Below, one piece after another: positions 27,500 through 36,298 of a stretch of DNA of 64,000 bases. Origin of the DNA: Sulfuritalea sp. (GTDB lineage Bacteria; Pseudomonadota; Gammaproteobacteria; Burkholderiales; Rhodocyclaceae); assembly GCF_017302275.1 (NCBI RefSeq), contig NZ_JAFLDR010000004.1, positions 1-64,000 of the forward strand. The letters are read 5' to 3'. Numbering within the stretch: position 1 is the first letter of the stretch; each line of letters begins with the position of its first letter. The position numbers and the translations under genes were made by a program. The notes beneath the pieces were generated by a model. It was not told where the DNA came from. It searched no databases and saw only the letters and a list, made by a program, of their open reading frames with translations.

Positions 27500-28552
27500 A
27501 TGGATTTTTCCCTGGAACAACTGGCATGCAACATCGCGGCCGGACAACGTCCCGCCCTGGCGCGCGCGCTGTCGCTGGCGGAGCGCGATCCGGCGTCCGC
27601 CGCCGCGCTGCTTGCCGCGCTCGCGGACCGGCTCGGGCGCGCCCATGTGATCGGCATTACCGGCCCGCCGGGCGCCGGCAAGTCCACCCTGGTCGGCGTC
27701 CTGGCGCGGCAGTTGCTGGCGGCCGGGCATCGCGTCGCAGTGCTGGCGGTCGATCCGTCGAGCCCGGTCACTGGCGGTGCGCTGCTCGGCGACCGCTTCC
27801 GCATCGGCGAAACCGCCGGTGACGACCGATGCTTCGTGCGCTCCACCGCCACGCGCGGCAGCCTCGGCGGCCTCACCGGCGCCGCAGGGCAGATGGTGCG
27901 CCTGATGGATGCGGCCGGTTTCGACCTGGTGCTGGTGGAAACCGTCGGCACTGGACAGTCCGAAATCGATGTCGCGCAACTCGCCGATTCCCTGCTGGTG
28001 GTTTTTCCGCCCGGGCTGGGCGACGAGCTGCAGGCGATCAAGGCCGGCATCCTCGAACTGGCGGACCTGCTGGTGGTGAGCAAGAGCGATGCACCCGGGG
28101 CAAAGCAGGCCTGCCAGGCTTTGCAGGGCGTCGCGCCGCTGTGGCGCAAGGCGCCGACCATCCATCCGGTCAGCGCGTTGTCGGGGGAGGGCATCGCCGA
28201 ACTTGTCGCGGCGGTGCTCGACCGCGCACGCGACGGGCGCTCCTCTGCGCGGCCGCCTGCAGCGGCGCCTGCCCTGCGCGAGGCGTTGGCAATAATGCGC
28301 TGCGAAATGGATCGCCACCTGCCATTTCTCCCCGCAGCAGGATTGACCATCCGACTGCCGGATATGGAGCCCAACGGCGGATCCTTGACGCTCGAGGTCG
28401 AACTTGACGCCGCGGCCGCCGGCGACCGATACGCGCTTGGCACGGCCGTCGGTGCGCTGGTGGTCCTGGCCGCGGACGCCGGATTGGACTGTGGCGTCGT
28501 ACCGGCAACTGCGGCCAATGGCACGGTCCGCATGGTCCTGACGCGCCGCTAG
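27500..28552 (+). CDS. meaB: MeaB/ArgK-type GTPase, mutase chaperone
   Basis: This P-loop GTPase of about 350 aa has the Walker A motif GITGPPGAGKSTLVGVL, Walker B-type VETVGTGQSEIDVAQLAD and the guanine-specificity motif SKSDAPGAK (NKxD variant). MeaB proteins guard cobalamin loading of B12-dependent acyl-CoA mutases. Its divergent position from the operon containing the two-subunit mutase indicates that mutase is its client. I place the start at ATG 27500, 8 bases after a GGG; a GTG at 27491 would add three residues. Confidence 0.9.
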   Translation: MDFSLEQLACNIAAGQRPALARALSLAERDPASAAALLAALADRLGRAHVIGITGPPGAGKSTLVGVLARQLLAAGHRVAVLAVDPSSPVTGGALLGDRFRIGETAGDDRCFVRSTATRGSLGGLTGAAGQMVRLMDAAGFDLVLVETVGTGQSEIDVAQLADSLLVVFPPGLGDELQAIKAGILELADLLVVSKSDAPGAKQACQALQGVAPLWRKAPTIHPVSALSGEGIAELVAAVLDRARDGRSSARPPAAAPALREALAIMRCEMDRHLPFLPAAGLTIRLPDMEPNGGSLTLEVELDAAAAGDRYALGTAVGALVVLAADAGLDCGVVPATAANGTVRMVLTRR

Positions 28553-28566
28553 CGGGCCCGCGCTTC

Positions 28567-28591
28567 AAAAGTCGGCGCTGGCAATACGGCG
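28567..28591 (+). repeat. Dispersed repeat, short form
   Basis: AAAAGTCGGCGCTGGCAATA followed by CGGCG lies 15 bases after the MeaB stop codon, in the 280-bp convergent gap up to 28832. The rest of that gap shows no gene I can support. Confidence 0.75.
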
Positions 28592-28832
28592 GGAGTCGTC
28601 CGCCGCCGATTCAAGCGGCGTGGTGGAACGTCGTCGAGACGCGGGCGCGATAGGCGACAAGCTTGCCCTTGTCGGTTTTCATGTCGCGCTTGTTTACTTC
28701 GGGACGGCAACGCGCAGTTCGCCCCGTGTTCTGGCCGCGGATTCGACGGTCGAACGCGCGGCGTTTTTCAGGGAAGTCAGGTGCGTACAGCTACGATCTT
28801 GAAGACCGGATTTGCGCGGCCTGATTTCCCGG

Positions 28833-29513
28833 TCATGCCGGCATCCCCGCGGCGACCCGTCCGTGCCCGATGTAGCCCATGCCCAACTGGGTAGGTGTCA
28901 TGGCCCAGTCGTCGAGCAGCGGCGCGATGCGATCCCACGGCGTCGTCAGTTCGCCTGGCGACCCGTTGTAGCCGTGGTTCTTCAGGTAGACCCAGGGATT
29001 CAGCGGCGCCAGCCAGCCGGAGAAGTACTTGATGCCGGCGATCGCGACCATCGCCCGGGGACGCGCGCAGGCCATCAGTCGCGCCAGCGCGACCGGCGAG
29101 CGCAGCACGTCGTGCGCATAATGGAACAGCAGCGCATCGACCGGTTCGGGCAGGCTCAGTTCCTGGGCCGCGCACTGGATCAGCATAACGTTGCCCCACC
29201 CGGATTCGATCCGGCGGCGTTCCGCGATCGCCAGCATCTCCGGGCTCTGGTCGCAGCCGTAGATCGCGCCGTCCGCGCCGACGGCGGCCTGCAGCAGGGG
29301 CAGGCTGAGCCCGGTGCCGCAGCCGACATCCAGCACCCGCTGCCCCGGCTGCAAACCCAGCGCGGCGACCGCGCGTTCGCGGATCCCTTGCGTCGGCCCG
29401 CAACTCGCGTCGTAGCCGGCGGCGCGCTTGCGGTATTTGGCGATCGAACGGGCGCGGATCGAGTCGTCGGACCGGGGTGGAGTCGGGACGGAGTTCACGG
29501 GCGTTGGCGTCAT
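28833..29513 (-). CDS. SAM-dependent methyltransferase (class I, UbiE-like)
   Basis: This 226-aa methyltransferase has motif I VLDVGCGTGLSLPLL near residue 60, an acidic motif after YGCDQSPEMLAIAE, and a post-motif region LLFHYAHDVLRSP. It resembles small-molecule methyltransferases of quinone or lipid type; the substrate is unknown. A conserved-looking C-terminal half mentions no membrane segment. ATG at 29513 is preferred over an upstream GTG at 29525. It is divergent from the LolA-like gene. Confidence 0.75.
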   Translation of the reverse strand: MTPTPVNSVPTPPRSDDSIRARSIAKYRKRAAGYDASCGPTQGIRERAVAALGLQPGQRVLDVGCGTGLSLPLLQAAVGADGAIYGCDQSPEMLAIAERRRIESGWGNVMLIQCAAQELSLPEPVDALLFHYAHDVLRSPVALARLMACARPRAMVAIAGIKYFSGWLAPLNPWVYLKNHGYNGSPGELTTPWDRIAPLLDDWAMTPTQLGMGYIGHGRVAAGMPA

Positions 29514-29595
29514 CAGCGGAACCACGCGAGTATCCCGTGCCGAAAGGAGGCCGTCAATCGGGGGCCAGGCTCGTGGAGCGTAGTGGTGCGGCGCC

Positions 29596-29601
29596 TATAA
29601 T
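29596..29601 (+). promoter_or_regulatory. Candidate -10 box for the LolA-like gene
   Basis: A perfect TATAAT hexamer lies 44 bases before the LolA-like start. Only a poor -35 (GTGGAG at 29573-29578, 17-base spacing) accompanies it, so the promoter is tentative. Confidence 0.35.
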
Positions 29602-29644
29602 CGCCCGATGAGCCGGACTACCTCGACATGAAGGCGACCACCTG

Positions 29645-30310
29645 ATGCCTCCGCCGACCGGGTCCGGCCTGTCCGGCGCCGGGCGTGCTGCCCGCGCGTG
29701 CGTGTGCGGCTTGGTGGCGACCATGTTGCTTTGGCTTTCGTGGCCCGCAAAAGCGCAATCCGCCGCGCCGGCCGTCGTGGATGACATGCTGGCACGGGTG
29801 CTTGCCGCCGTGGCGAGCCAACCGCTGAAGGCCGCGCCCTTCATCGAGCGGCGCTCTTCGGCGCTGGCCGCCACTCCGCTCGAATCGCGCGGCACGCTTA
29901 GCTACCAGCCGTCCGGCAGCTTCGAGAAGCAGACCGTGACGCCGATCAAGGAGCGCATGACGGTCGGCCTCGATGCAATCACGATCCAGGGTGCGCAGGG
30001 TGCGGCGCAGGCGATCCGGTTGGACGCGCAACCGGCACTGGCGGCCTACGCCCACGGCTTGCGGGCCGTTCTGGCGGGCGATGCCAGGCCGCTACGCCAG
30101 CATTTCGACACGCAATTGACCGGCGGCCTCGATCATTGGGAGATCCGCCTGCGGCCACGCGATGCGGCGGTCCGGCGCGGCATCGCGCAGATCGTCGTGC
30201 GCGGCGAACGCGGTCAGGTGCAGGTGGTGGAAACCACCGAGACCGGCGGCGACGTCAATGAATTGACCATCCTTTTGCGCTCTCCTGCCGCTGCGCGGCC
30301 GGGCAGGTAG
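29645..30310 (+). CDS. LolA-like periplasmic protein
   Basis: This 221-aa protein has an N-terminal signal sequence (LVATMLLWLSWPAKAQ, cleavage expected after AKA) followed by a LolA-type half-barrel: MLARVLAAVASQPLKAAPF, LESRGTLSYQPSGSFEKQT and a strand pair near DHWEIRLRPRD. It is followed after 8 bases by an MMPL exporter. LolA-like plus MMPL pairs are typical of aryl-polyene and other outer-membrane lipid clusters, but the acyl-carrier and ketosynthase genes of such clusters are absent here. Confidence 0.7.
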   Translation: MPPPTGSGLSGAGRAARACVCGLVATMLLWLSWPAKAQSAAPAVVDDMLARVLAAVASQPLKAAPFIERRSSALAATPLESRGTLSYQPSGSFEKQTVTPIKERMTVGLDAITIQGAQGAAQAIRLDAQPALAAYAHGLRAVLAGDARPLRQHFDTQLTGGLDHWEIRLRPRDAAVRRGIAQIVVRGERGQVQVVETTETGGDVNELTILLRSPAAARPGR

Positions 30311-30318
30311 TCCCCCGG

Positions 30319-32652
30319 ATGAGGCGCGGCTTCTGGCTGCTCTGGTTGCTGGTGGTCGTGCTGTCGGCGCTGCAGGTCACGCGCACCGGCGTCGTCACCG
30401 ACGCGACGTCCTTCCTGCCTGGGCCGGCCAATGCCGAGCAGCGCCTGATGGCCGGGCAACTGCGTGACGGCATCTCGACGCGCATCCTGATCGTCGGCCT
30501 GCGTCTTCCGGCAGCCGGAGCGTCGCCGCCGAAAACGGCCGAGCGCGAGGCGCTGGCCGCCGCGAGCCATGCCTTGCGCGACCTGCTGGCCGCGAACAGC
30601 GCCTTCGCCTGGGTCAGCAACGGCGACGTTTCGCGCCATGAGGCAGAGCGCGAGCGCCTGTTTTCCGCACGTTACCTGCTGAGCCCCGGCGTCACCCCGC
30701 AGGCGTTCTCGGCGGACGGGCTGGCCGAGGCAATGCGCCGGTTGGAGGGCGAACTGGTTTCTTTTCGCGGCGGCGCGATCAAATCGCTTGCCGCCGCCGA
30801 TCCGACGCTCGAATCACTGCAACTGCTGGAGCACGGTTCGGCGCAATTCAAGACGCGCGGCGACGCCGATGTCTGGTTTTCCGCCGACGGTCGTGCCGTG
30901 CTGCTTATGCTGGAGACCGCCGCGCGCGGGCACGACATCGACGGTGTGCGCGACGCCATCGGCGTCGTTCGCGGTTCGGCGCAGGCGGTACTGAAGGACT
31001 GGCCCGCCACGGTCCCCATCCCGGCCATCGAGTTCGCGGGCGCCGGCCACTTCAACGTGCTGTCGCACGACGCCATCGGCCGCGACGCCGGGATGCTGTC
31101 GATGATCGCGACCGTGCTGGTCTGTTCCCTGCTGCTGTGGGTTTTGCGCAGCCCACGCTTCCTGCTGCTGGCGATCATTCCGGTCGGCACCGGCACGCTC
31201 GCCGGGTTTGCAGCCGCCGGCCTGGTCAATGGCAGCATCCACGGCATTACGCTGGCCTTCGGCATCACGCTGCTGGGCGAAGCGGTGGACTACGCGATCT
31301 ACAGCTTCGTCCAGCGCGATGGCGACGGACGTCATGCGTCGACATTCTGGGCGACGCTCTGGCTAGCCGTCGCCACCTCCCTGATCGGCTTCGCGGCGAT
31401 GTTCTTCTCCGGCTTCCAGGGACTGCAGCAACTCGGCCTGTTCTCCATCGTCGGCCTGGTCGTGGCCGGAGCCTGTACGCGCTGGCTGCTGCCCGAGCTG
31501 TTGCCGGCGCCCCGGCGCGATGCTTCGCGCCGGGTGGAGGCAGGCCTGGCGCGCGTCACCCGGGTTCTGCGCGGCTTTCGCTGGCCCTTGCTGCTGCTGG
31601 CGGTCGCCATGGCGGCGCTGATCGCGGCGCGTGGGGAATCGATGTGGCGCGACAACCTCGATGCGCTGTCGGCCAGTTCGGCGCAGGACACGGCGCGCGA
31701 CCTGCAATGGCGCGACGATATCGGCGCCGCCGAGTTGCGTTCGATGCTGGCGGTGCGCGGTGCCGATGTCGATCAGGCATTGCTACGGGCCGAGGCCGCC
31801 GCGGCGACGCTGGATCGCCTGGTGCGCGAGGGTGAGATGCGCGGCTACGACAGTCCCGCCCAATTGTTGCCAAGCCGCGCCGTGCAGCGCGCGCGGCAAG
31901 CCGCGCTGCCCGAGCCCGAAGCGCTGCGCGCGCGGCTCGGCAAGGCACTCGAGGAGAGCCGGCTCCGGGCGACCGCCTTCGAAGCCTTCCTCGCGGACGT
32001 GGCCGCCGCGCGCAATCGACCGCCGATCGAACGCAGCCATTACGCGGGAACCCTGATTGGCAGTTGGCTCGCCGGCCAGGTGATCGAGTCGGAGGACGGT
32101 GCCACGGTGCTGATCCTGCTGCGCGGCCCCGTGCCGGGACACCGCATCGGCGCCAAGCTGCGCCAGGCGAACCTGCCCGGAGTCAGCCTGCTCGACTTGC
32201 AAGGCGACGTGGAAGCACTGGTCGCGGACTATCGCCGGCAAACCTTGCACACCGCGTTGCTTGGCGCCGTCGGCATATTCCTGGTGATTGCGCTGCAGCT
32301 TCGCGATCGGCGGGCGCTGGGCGCGATGCTGGCGACACTGGTGGCGACGGTGTCGATCACGGCCGGCGCGCTGCTGCTGCTCGCGGGCAGCCTCACCGTG
32401 TTCAACCTTGTTGCCTTGCTGCTGGTGGCGGGCGTCGCCTCGAACTACGCGCTGTTCTTCGCTACCCTGTCGCCGGATGCCGCCGAGCGCCAGCGGACCA
32501 GCCTTTCGGTGCTTCTCGCCGGCGCCTCGACCTTCATCGTGTTCGCGGTGCTGGTCGCGTCAACGACGCCGGTGCTGGCGATGATAGGCAGTACAGTCGC
32601 CATCGGCGCGGCGGTCGGCCTGATCTGCAGCATGGCCTTCTCTCCGCGCTGA
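30319..32652 (+). CDS. MMPL/RND-family lipid exporter
   Basis: This 777-aa membrane protein has the MMPL layout: one N-terminal helix, a large periplasmic loop (about residues 30-240), a helix block (LSMIATVLVCSLLLWVL onward, about 255-400), a second loop and a C-terminal helix block starting ALLGAVGIFLVIALQLRD. The GITLLGEAVDYAIY and LLLVAGVASNYALFF segments correspond to the proton-relay helices. It likely moves a lipid or lipid-linked molecule across the inner membrane with the LolA-like partner encoded upstream. Confidence 0.82.
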   Translation: MRRGFWLLWLLVVVLSALQVTRTGVVTDATSFLPGPANAEQRLMAGQLRDGISTRILIVGLRLPAAGASPPKTAEREALAAASHALRDLLAANSAFAWVSNGDVSRHEAERERLFSARYLLSPGVTPQAFSADGLAEAMRRLEGELVSFRGGAIKSLAAADPTLESLQLLEHGSAQFKTRGDADVWFSADGRAVLLMLETAARGHDIDGVRDAIGVVRGSAQAVLKDWPATVPIPAIEFAGAGHFNVLSHDAIGRDAGMLSMIATVLVCSLLLWVLRSPRFLLLAIIPVGTGTLAGFAAAGLVNGSIHGITLAFGITLLGEAVDYAIYSFVQRDGDGRHASTFWATLWLAVATSLIGFAAMFFSGFQGLQQLGLFSIVGLVVAGACTRWLLPELLPAPRRDASRRVEAGLARVTRVLRGFRWPLLLLAVAMAALIAARGESMWRDNLDALSASSAQDTARDLQWRDDIGAAELRSMLAVRGADVDQALLRAEAAAATLDRLVREGEMRGYDSPAQLLPSRAVQRARQAALPEPEALRARLGKALEESRLRATAFEAFLADVAAARNRPPIERSHYAGTLIGSWLAGQVIESEDGATVLILLRGPVPGHRIGAKLRQANLPGVSLLDLQGDVEALVADYRRQTLHTALLGAVGIFLVIALQLRDRRALGAMLATLVATVSITAGALLLLAGSLTVFNLVALLLVAGVASNYALFFATLSPDAAERQRTSLSVLLAGASTFIVFAVLVASTTPVLAMIGSTVAIGAAVGLICSMAFSPR

Positions 32653-32666
32653 GTCGGGGCATCGGG

Positions 32667-32714
32667 GGCGTGGCGCCAGCGACCGAAGGAAGTTCCTCTG
32701 GGGCGCCGACTCTT
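32667..32714 (-). repeat. Dispersed repeat, long form
   Basis: This is an intergenic long-form copy (minus-strand reading AAGAGTCGGCGCCCCAGAGG and onward to CACGCC) in the 72-bp gap between the MMPL exporter and the sulfotransferase, which converge. It differs from the 5646 copy at only a few bases. Confidence 0.75.
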
Positions 32715-32724
32715 GGACGGGGCT

Positions 32725-33612
32725 TCAGCCGGCCTGCGTGTCTTCCGTGACGCCGTAGCCGAGCAGTTGGGCCGTGCGCACCAGTTCCGGCGCTGCCAGC
32801 GCCTGACGGTCCGCACTGGACAGGGCGTCGGGCGGATTGGAACTGCCGCGATGACGGCGACCGAAGGCCGCCAGGTCGAAACGTTCGGGAGCGATTCCGA
32901 CATGGGTGGCCATGGCGTCCACCACGACCTGCGGATCGGCGACCATGTCTTCATACCTGACGATCAGCACCTGGCCCAGGCGTGGCGCGGACTGCAGCAG
33001 TGACTGGACGCTGGTGGTCCAGATCGACGCGAAGCGCACCGGGTCCGACCCGCAATGCAGGCCGTACCATCCGGTCGATTTCAGGGAGCGCAGGGCGTCC
33101 GCCGGGTGGCGCACGCTGTAAATGAAGCGCGCGTCTGGAAACAGGGTTTTCAGCAGCAGGGCGTCGTTGCCGTCGTGGCGGATTTCCTTGAAGCCCCAGC
33201 GCGGATAGCCCAGGCGGCGTGCCTCGGCCCCCATCGATTCGGTGAACAACGCGCGCAGGCCGTCGATGAAGGCCTCGATCGGCGGCGTCAGGTTGGGAAT
33301 CCAGGCATCGTGACCGTGGCGGGCGAAAGCTTCCTGCTGGTGAGGGCCGCCGGTCAGCTCACGCCAGGCCCGCAGGCGCCTGAGCAACTGGCTGGAAGCC
33401 GCGACCATGGCACCGTCGTGTTCGCCCCAGATCATGATTTCGTGGGTCGAAATCAGCAGGCGCTGCAGCAGGGTGCTGCCGGTCCTTCCGGCGGAACTGA
33501 AGATGAAGACCGGAGACAGCTCGCCGCTCATGGGCGGCAGGCTGCGGCAGGCCGGCCGGGAATTGCCTGTATCGCAAAAATCCGCCGGACGCACGCCGGA
33601 AATCGACGCCAT
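32725..33612 (-). CDS. Sulfotransferase-family protein
   Basis: This 295-aa protein has the PAPS 5'-phosphosulfate loop FSSAGRTGSTLLQRLLI near the N-terminus and the 3'-phosphate motif FIYSVRHPADALRS near the middle, followed by VRYEDMVADPQ. It would transfer sulfate to an unknown acceptor. The ATG at 33612 is chosen; the frame extends to a TTG at 33648. It is convergent with the exporter gene. Nothing else in the window indicates its substrate. Confidence 0.78.
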   Translation of the reverse strand: MASISGVRPADFCDTGNSRPACRSLPPMSGELSPVFIFSSAGRTGSTLLQRLLISTHEIMIWGEHDGAMVAASSQLLRRLRAWRELTGGPHQQEAFARHGHDAWIPNLTPPIEAFIDGLRALFTESMGAEARRLGYPRWGFKEIRHDGNDALLLKTLFPDARFIYSVRHPADALRSLKSTGWYGLHCGSDPVRFASIWTTSVQSLLQSAPRLGQVLIVRYEDMVADPQVVVDAMATHVGIAPERFDLAAFGRRHRGSSNPPDALSSADRQALAAPELVRTAQLLGYGVTEDTQAG

Positions 33613-33837
33613 GACATTTTCAGCACTCCACTGGATATCCGGATACAAAACCGCGATCGGGCGGTTCGGGCTTCAGCACCGCAAGCGCATGAGCCCGCTC
33701 GAACGCTTGCGCCAGGAACCGATTTCGTTCGCTGCCGCGGAGTATCGCAGATACGGGATGGCAAGCCGATGACGTGCGCCGGCTTCCATGTCGCAGGCCA
33801 AGGCAAGCCGACAGTTTTTGCGGGCTATCCGGACCTA

Positions 33838-36162
33838 TCAGCCGCCGGCGATGATCGGCACCAGTTGCACGCGATCGCCGCTCGACAGGGCCCTGGCGGC
33901 TTCACCGGAAAGCACCATTTCGCCATTCACCGTGATGTTCCACGACGGATCGTCGAGCGACTTGCGGGCTTCCGGCAGGTGGCGACGCAGGGCCATGCGC
34001 AGTTCGGCGACGTTGGCCACCGGCCGGTCGATGACGATGGACTTTTCCGGGGCGCCCGGCAGCGGGCGCGGCAGTTCGACGCGGACGGCGAAGCCGGTGG
34101 CGGCCAGCGCCAGCTTCTCATGCCAGTCGGCGTGCGGCACGCTTTCGGCATTGAGGCCGGTGAGTTGGTAGAAGCGCTGCTTCATGGCGTCGAATTCGGC
34201 ACGGTCGATCTTCTCGCCCTTGAACGGGCCGGTATCGATGGTCTCCTCGAACCAGCGCGCAGGCAGCGTGTCGTCCTTCGCACGCAGGCCGAGGCGGAAG
34301 TTCAGCAGGTGTTCGATACCGGTGACGTTGCGGCCGACCTCGTCAAGTTGCTCGGCACTGACCGGTTCGCCGGTCATGGTGCGCAGTTGCGTCGCGAAGT
34401 CACCGCAGTCGGGCAGGGTGGGGGAGTTGAACAGCTTCGTGTTGAAGCGGCACATGCCGACCGAGTCGCCGACGGCGAAGGTGTTCTCGCAGCGGCGCAC
34501 CGCGATTTCCTTGCCCTCGTAGCTGTTCGGCTGCGGCGCCACGGTGCCGCCGTAGAGCTGGGCCTTGAACGGCGCGTCGTCATTGACGCGGGCATTGATT
34601 TCCAGCGTGACGCGGTTGCGCAAATGGTCCATGCCGCGCGTGGCGACCGAAAGGCCGAGGGCGAAGGCCTTGAGGATGCGCGCATCGTGTGGATCGGACT
34701 GGAACAGGCCCTTGACCGCCATGCGGTATTCCAGCGCTTCGCGCGGGTACTTGCCGGTGTCGACGGCGCGCGCCGAATCGGCGATGGTGTCGCCGAAGCC
34801 TTCGCGCTTCGCGGTCATGAACAGCAGCTTCTCGATGCTGTCGTAGTTGCCCCACGACAGGTCGAGCCCGCCGGTGTGGCTGGCGTTGATGACGCCGCGC
34901 TGCCAGAGCTCCATGGCCCAGGAAATCGCGCTGCCGGTGGAGGCCGAGTCGAGGCCGAGGTCGTTGAGGATGTTATTGAGGCGCAGCACCTGTTCCGCCT
35001 CGCGCAGGCCGATCATCGGGCCGAACTTGCCGACCGTGACGTACTCGGGGCCGTCGCCCTTGTCGTATTTGTCGAACTTTCCGTCGCCCTTGATGCCGTT
35101 GTAGGTGCGCAGCTTGTGGTGGTCGATGTCGGCCTGGGCCTTGTCGTAGCTGGCGTTGCCCTTGAGCCCCATCAGCGCGGCCGAACCCCAGCCGCCCTTC
35201 CCCTCGGGCGTCATGTCGTTCTGATTGCGGCACTGCACCGGGCACTTGAAGCAGCCATCCATGGCCGGCCGGTAGGGGTCGAAATTGTCGGCATCGAGCG
35301 ATTCGTGCCAGGCGGTGGTCTGGTTGTTCAGGGTGCCCAGGGCGCCCAGCACCCGCGACGGCTTGTAGAGGAAGGGCGTGCCGACCTGCTTCAGCGCGTT
35401 CTTGATCACCGAGGTCGAGGTGATCTTTTTGCCGATGATCTTGTTGTGGGCCTTGAGTTCCTTCGCCAGCGGCGCCTCGGCCGGCTTGCCCTGGATCATG
35501 ATGGCCTTCAGGCGCAGCGCGCCCATTTTGGCACCGCCGCCGCCGCGCGCCCAGATCGACTTGATGCCGCCCATGATGCCGCTGCACAGCACCTGGTTCT
35601 CGCCGGCCGTGGTGATGCGCGCCAGCGCCATGTCCTTGCGCTCGGTGCATTGGAAGTCGCGCTCGATGGCGGCGGCGGTGTCGAGGTTGTCGAGGCCGAC
35701 ATAGGGTGTCGCGTCGAGGAACTCGATGGCATCGTGCGAGATTTTCAGCAGCGTCCATTGCGGCGCCAGGCCGTACAGCACGATATGGTCGTAGCCGAGG
35801 CGCTTGGTGAAAGCGGGAAAATAATCGCCCGCGCTGGCATCGAGGAAGGCGTAGCTGTCGGGCGAACGGCTGGTGAAGTTGCCGCGCGTGGCCGAGGGCA
35901 TGCTGCCGGTCAGCGTGCCGGCGCCGAAGATCAAGGGAACTTCGGGATCGAGTGCGTCCTTGTTTTCGTCGAGCAGGTTGTAGAGCAGCACCATGTTGGC
36001 GCCGCGGCCGCCGAGGAAGGTGCGCATGATCTCGGCCGGCAGGTACTTGCTGTGGGTCTCCCCGCGTTCGAGGTCGACGAACAGAACGGCGCCCTGTGTC
36101 GGGTACTGCGGCGTGTCGTGCATGCGCGCGCAAAGCTGGTCGATTCGGATCCTGATACTCAT
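33838..36162 (-). CDS. Aldehyde:ferredoxin oxidoreductase-family tungstoenzyme with fused MoaD/ThiS-like tail
   Basis: The first 690 or so of 774 residues are an AOR: pterin-binding N-domain (RGNFTSRSPDSYAFLD), [4Fe-4S] cysteines in DGCFKCPVQCRNQ and a distal Cys in DSVGMCRFN. The last 80 or so residues (from about SIVIDRPVANVAELRMAL) form a ubiquitin-like MoaD/ThiS domain ending in VPIIAGG, the di-glycine tail used for sulfur transfer in pterin cofactor synthesis. AORs interconvert aldehydes and carboxylic acids with ferredoxin. The ATG at 36162 has GGAGA 10 bases upstream; the longer frame runs into a repeat. A MarR gene lies upstream on the same strand, and a shared 25-bp element sits 53 bases before the start. 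Confidence 0.85.
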   Translation of the reverse strand: MSIRIRIDQLCARMHDTPQYPTQGAVLFVDLERGETHSKYLPAEIMRTFLGGRGANMVLLYNLLDENKDALDPEVPLIFGAGTLTGSMPSATRGNFTSRSPDSYAFLDASAGDYFPAFTKRLGYDHIVLYGLAPQWTLLKISHDAIEFLDATPYVGLDNLDTAAAIERDFQCTERKDMALARITTAGENQVLCSGIMGGIKSIWARGGGGAKMGALRLKAIMIQGKPAEAPLAKELKAHNKIIGKKITSTSVIKNALKQVGTPFLYKPSRVLGALGTLNNQTTAWHESLDADNFDPYRPAMDGCFKCPVQCRNQNDMTPEGKGGWGSAALMGLKGNASYDKAQADIDHHKLRTYNGIKGDGKFDKYDKGDGPEYVTVGKFGPMIGLREAEQVLRLNNILNDLGLDSASTGSAISWAMELWQRGVINASHTGGLDLSWGNYDSIEKLLFMTAKREGFGDTIADSARAVDTGKYPREALEYRMAVKGLFQSDPHDARILKAFALGLSVATRGMDHLRNRVTLEINARVNDDAPFKAQLYGGTVAPQPNSYEGKEIAVRRCENTFAVGDSVGMCRFNTKLFNSPTLPDCGDFATQLRTMTGEPVSAEQLDEVGRNVTGIEHLLNFRLGLRAKDDTLPARWFEETIDTGPFKGEKIDRAEFDAMKQRFYQLTGLNAESVPHADWHEKLALAATGFAVRVELPRPLPGAPEKSIVIDRPVANVAELRMALRRHLPEARKSLDDPSWNITVNGEMVLSGEAARALSSGDRVQLVPIIAGG

Positions 36163-36214
36163 TACCGGTTCTCCATGGCAAGGCCGTTGCGATGGCAGAT
36201 AGTCTACATCATCA

Positions 36215-36238
36215 ATGATTGGAAGTCCATCAAAAATG
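36215..36238. promoter_or_regulatory. Conserved element upstream of AOR, shared with the kor-hcr promoter
   Basis: ATGATTGGAAGTCCATCA followed by AAAATG matches 45923-45947 (ATGATTTGTAGTCCATCA, T, AAAATG) almost base for base. On the minus strand it reads as TGAT and ATCA arms around GGACTTCCA. It lies between the MarR gene and the AOR start, so it is a likely operator of that MarR protein. Confidence 0.65.
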
Positions 36239-36240
36239 GA

Positions 36241-36291
36241 CGACAGCCAGCGCCCCACAGGGACTTCCTTTGGTCTCCGGCGGAACGGCGC
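36241..36291 (+). repeat. Dispersed repeat, variant long form
   Basis: This copy has the 24-bp block (CCCCACAGGGACTTCCTTTG) and the terminal ACGGCG, but its left core reads CAGCCAGCG rather than AAAGTCGGCG. It lies immediately beside the putative operator and ends at the 3' end of the MarR gene. Confidence 0.65.
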
Positions 36292-36298
36292 TCCGCGC

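Noticed and set aside
33838-36162. AOR-family protein as BamB of class II benzoyl-CoA reductase
   Set aside because: No other bam genes are present, and the fused MoaD-like tail is not part of BamB; this appears to be a stand-alone AOR.
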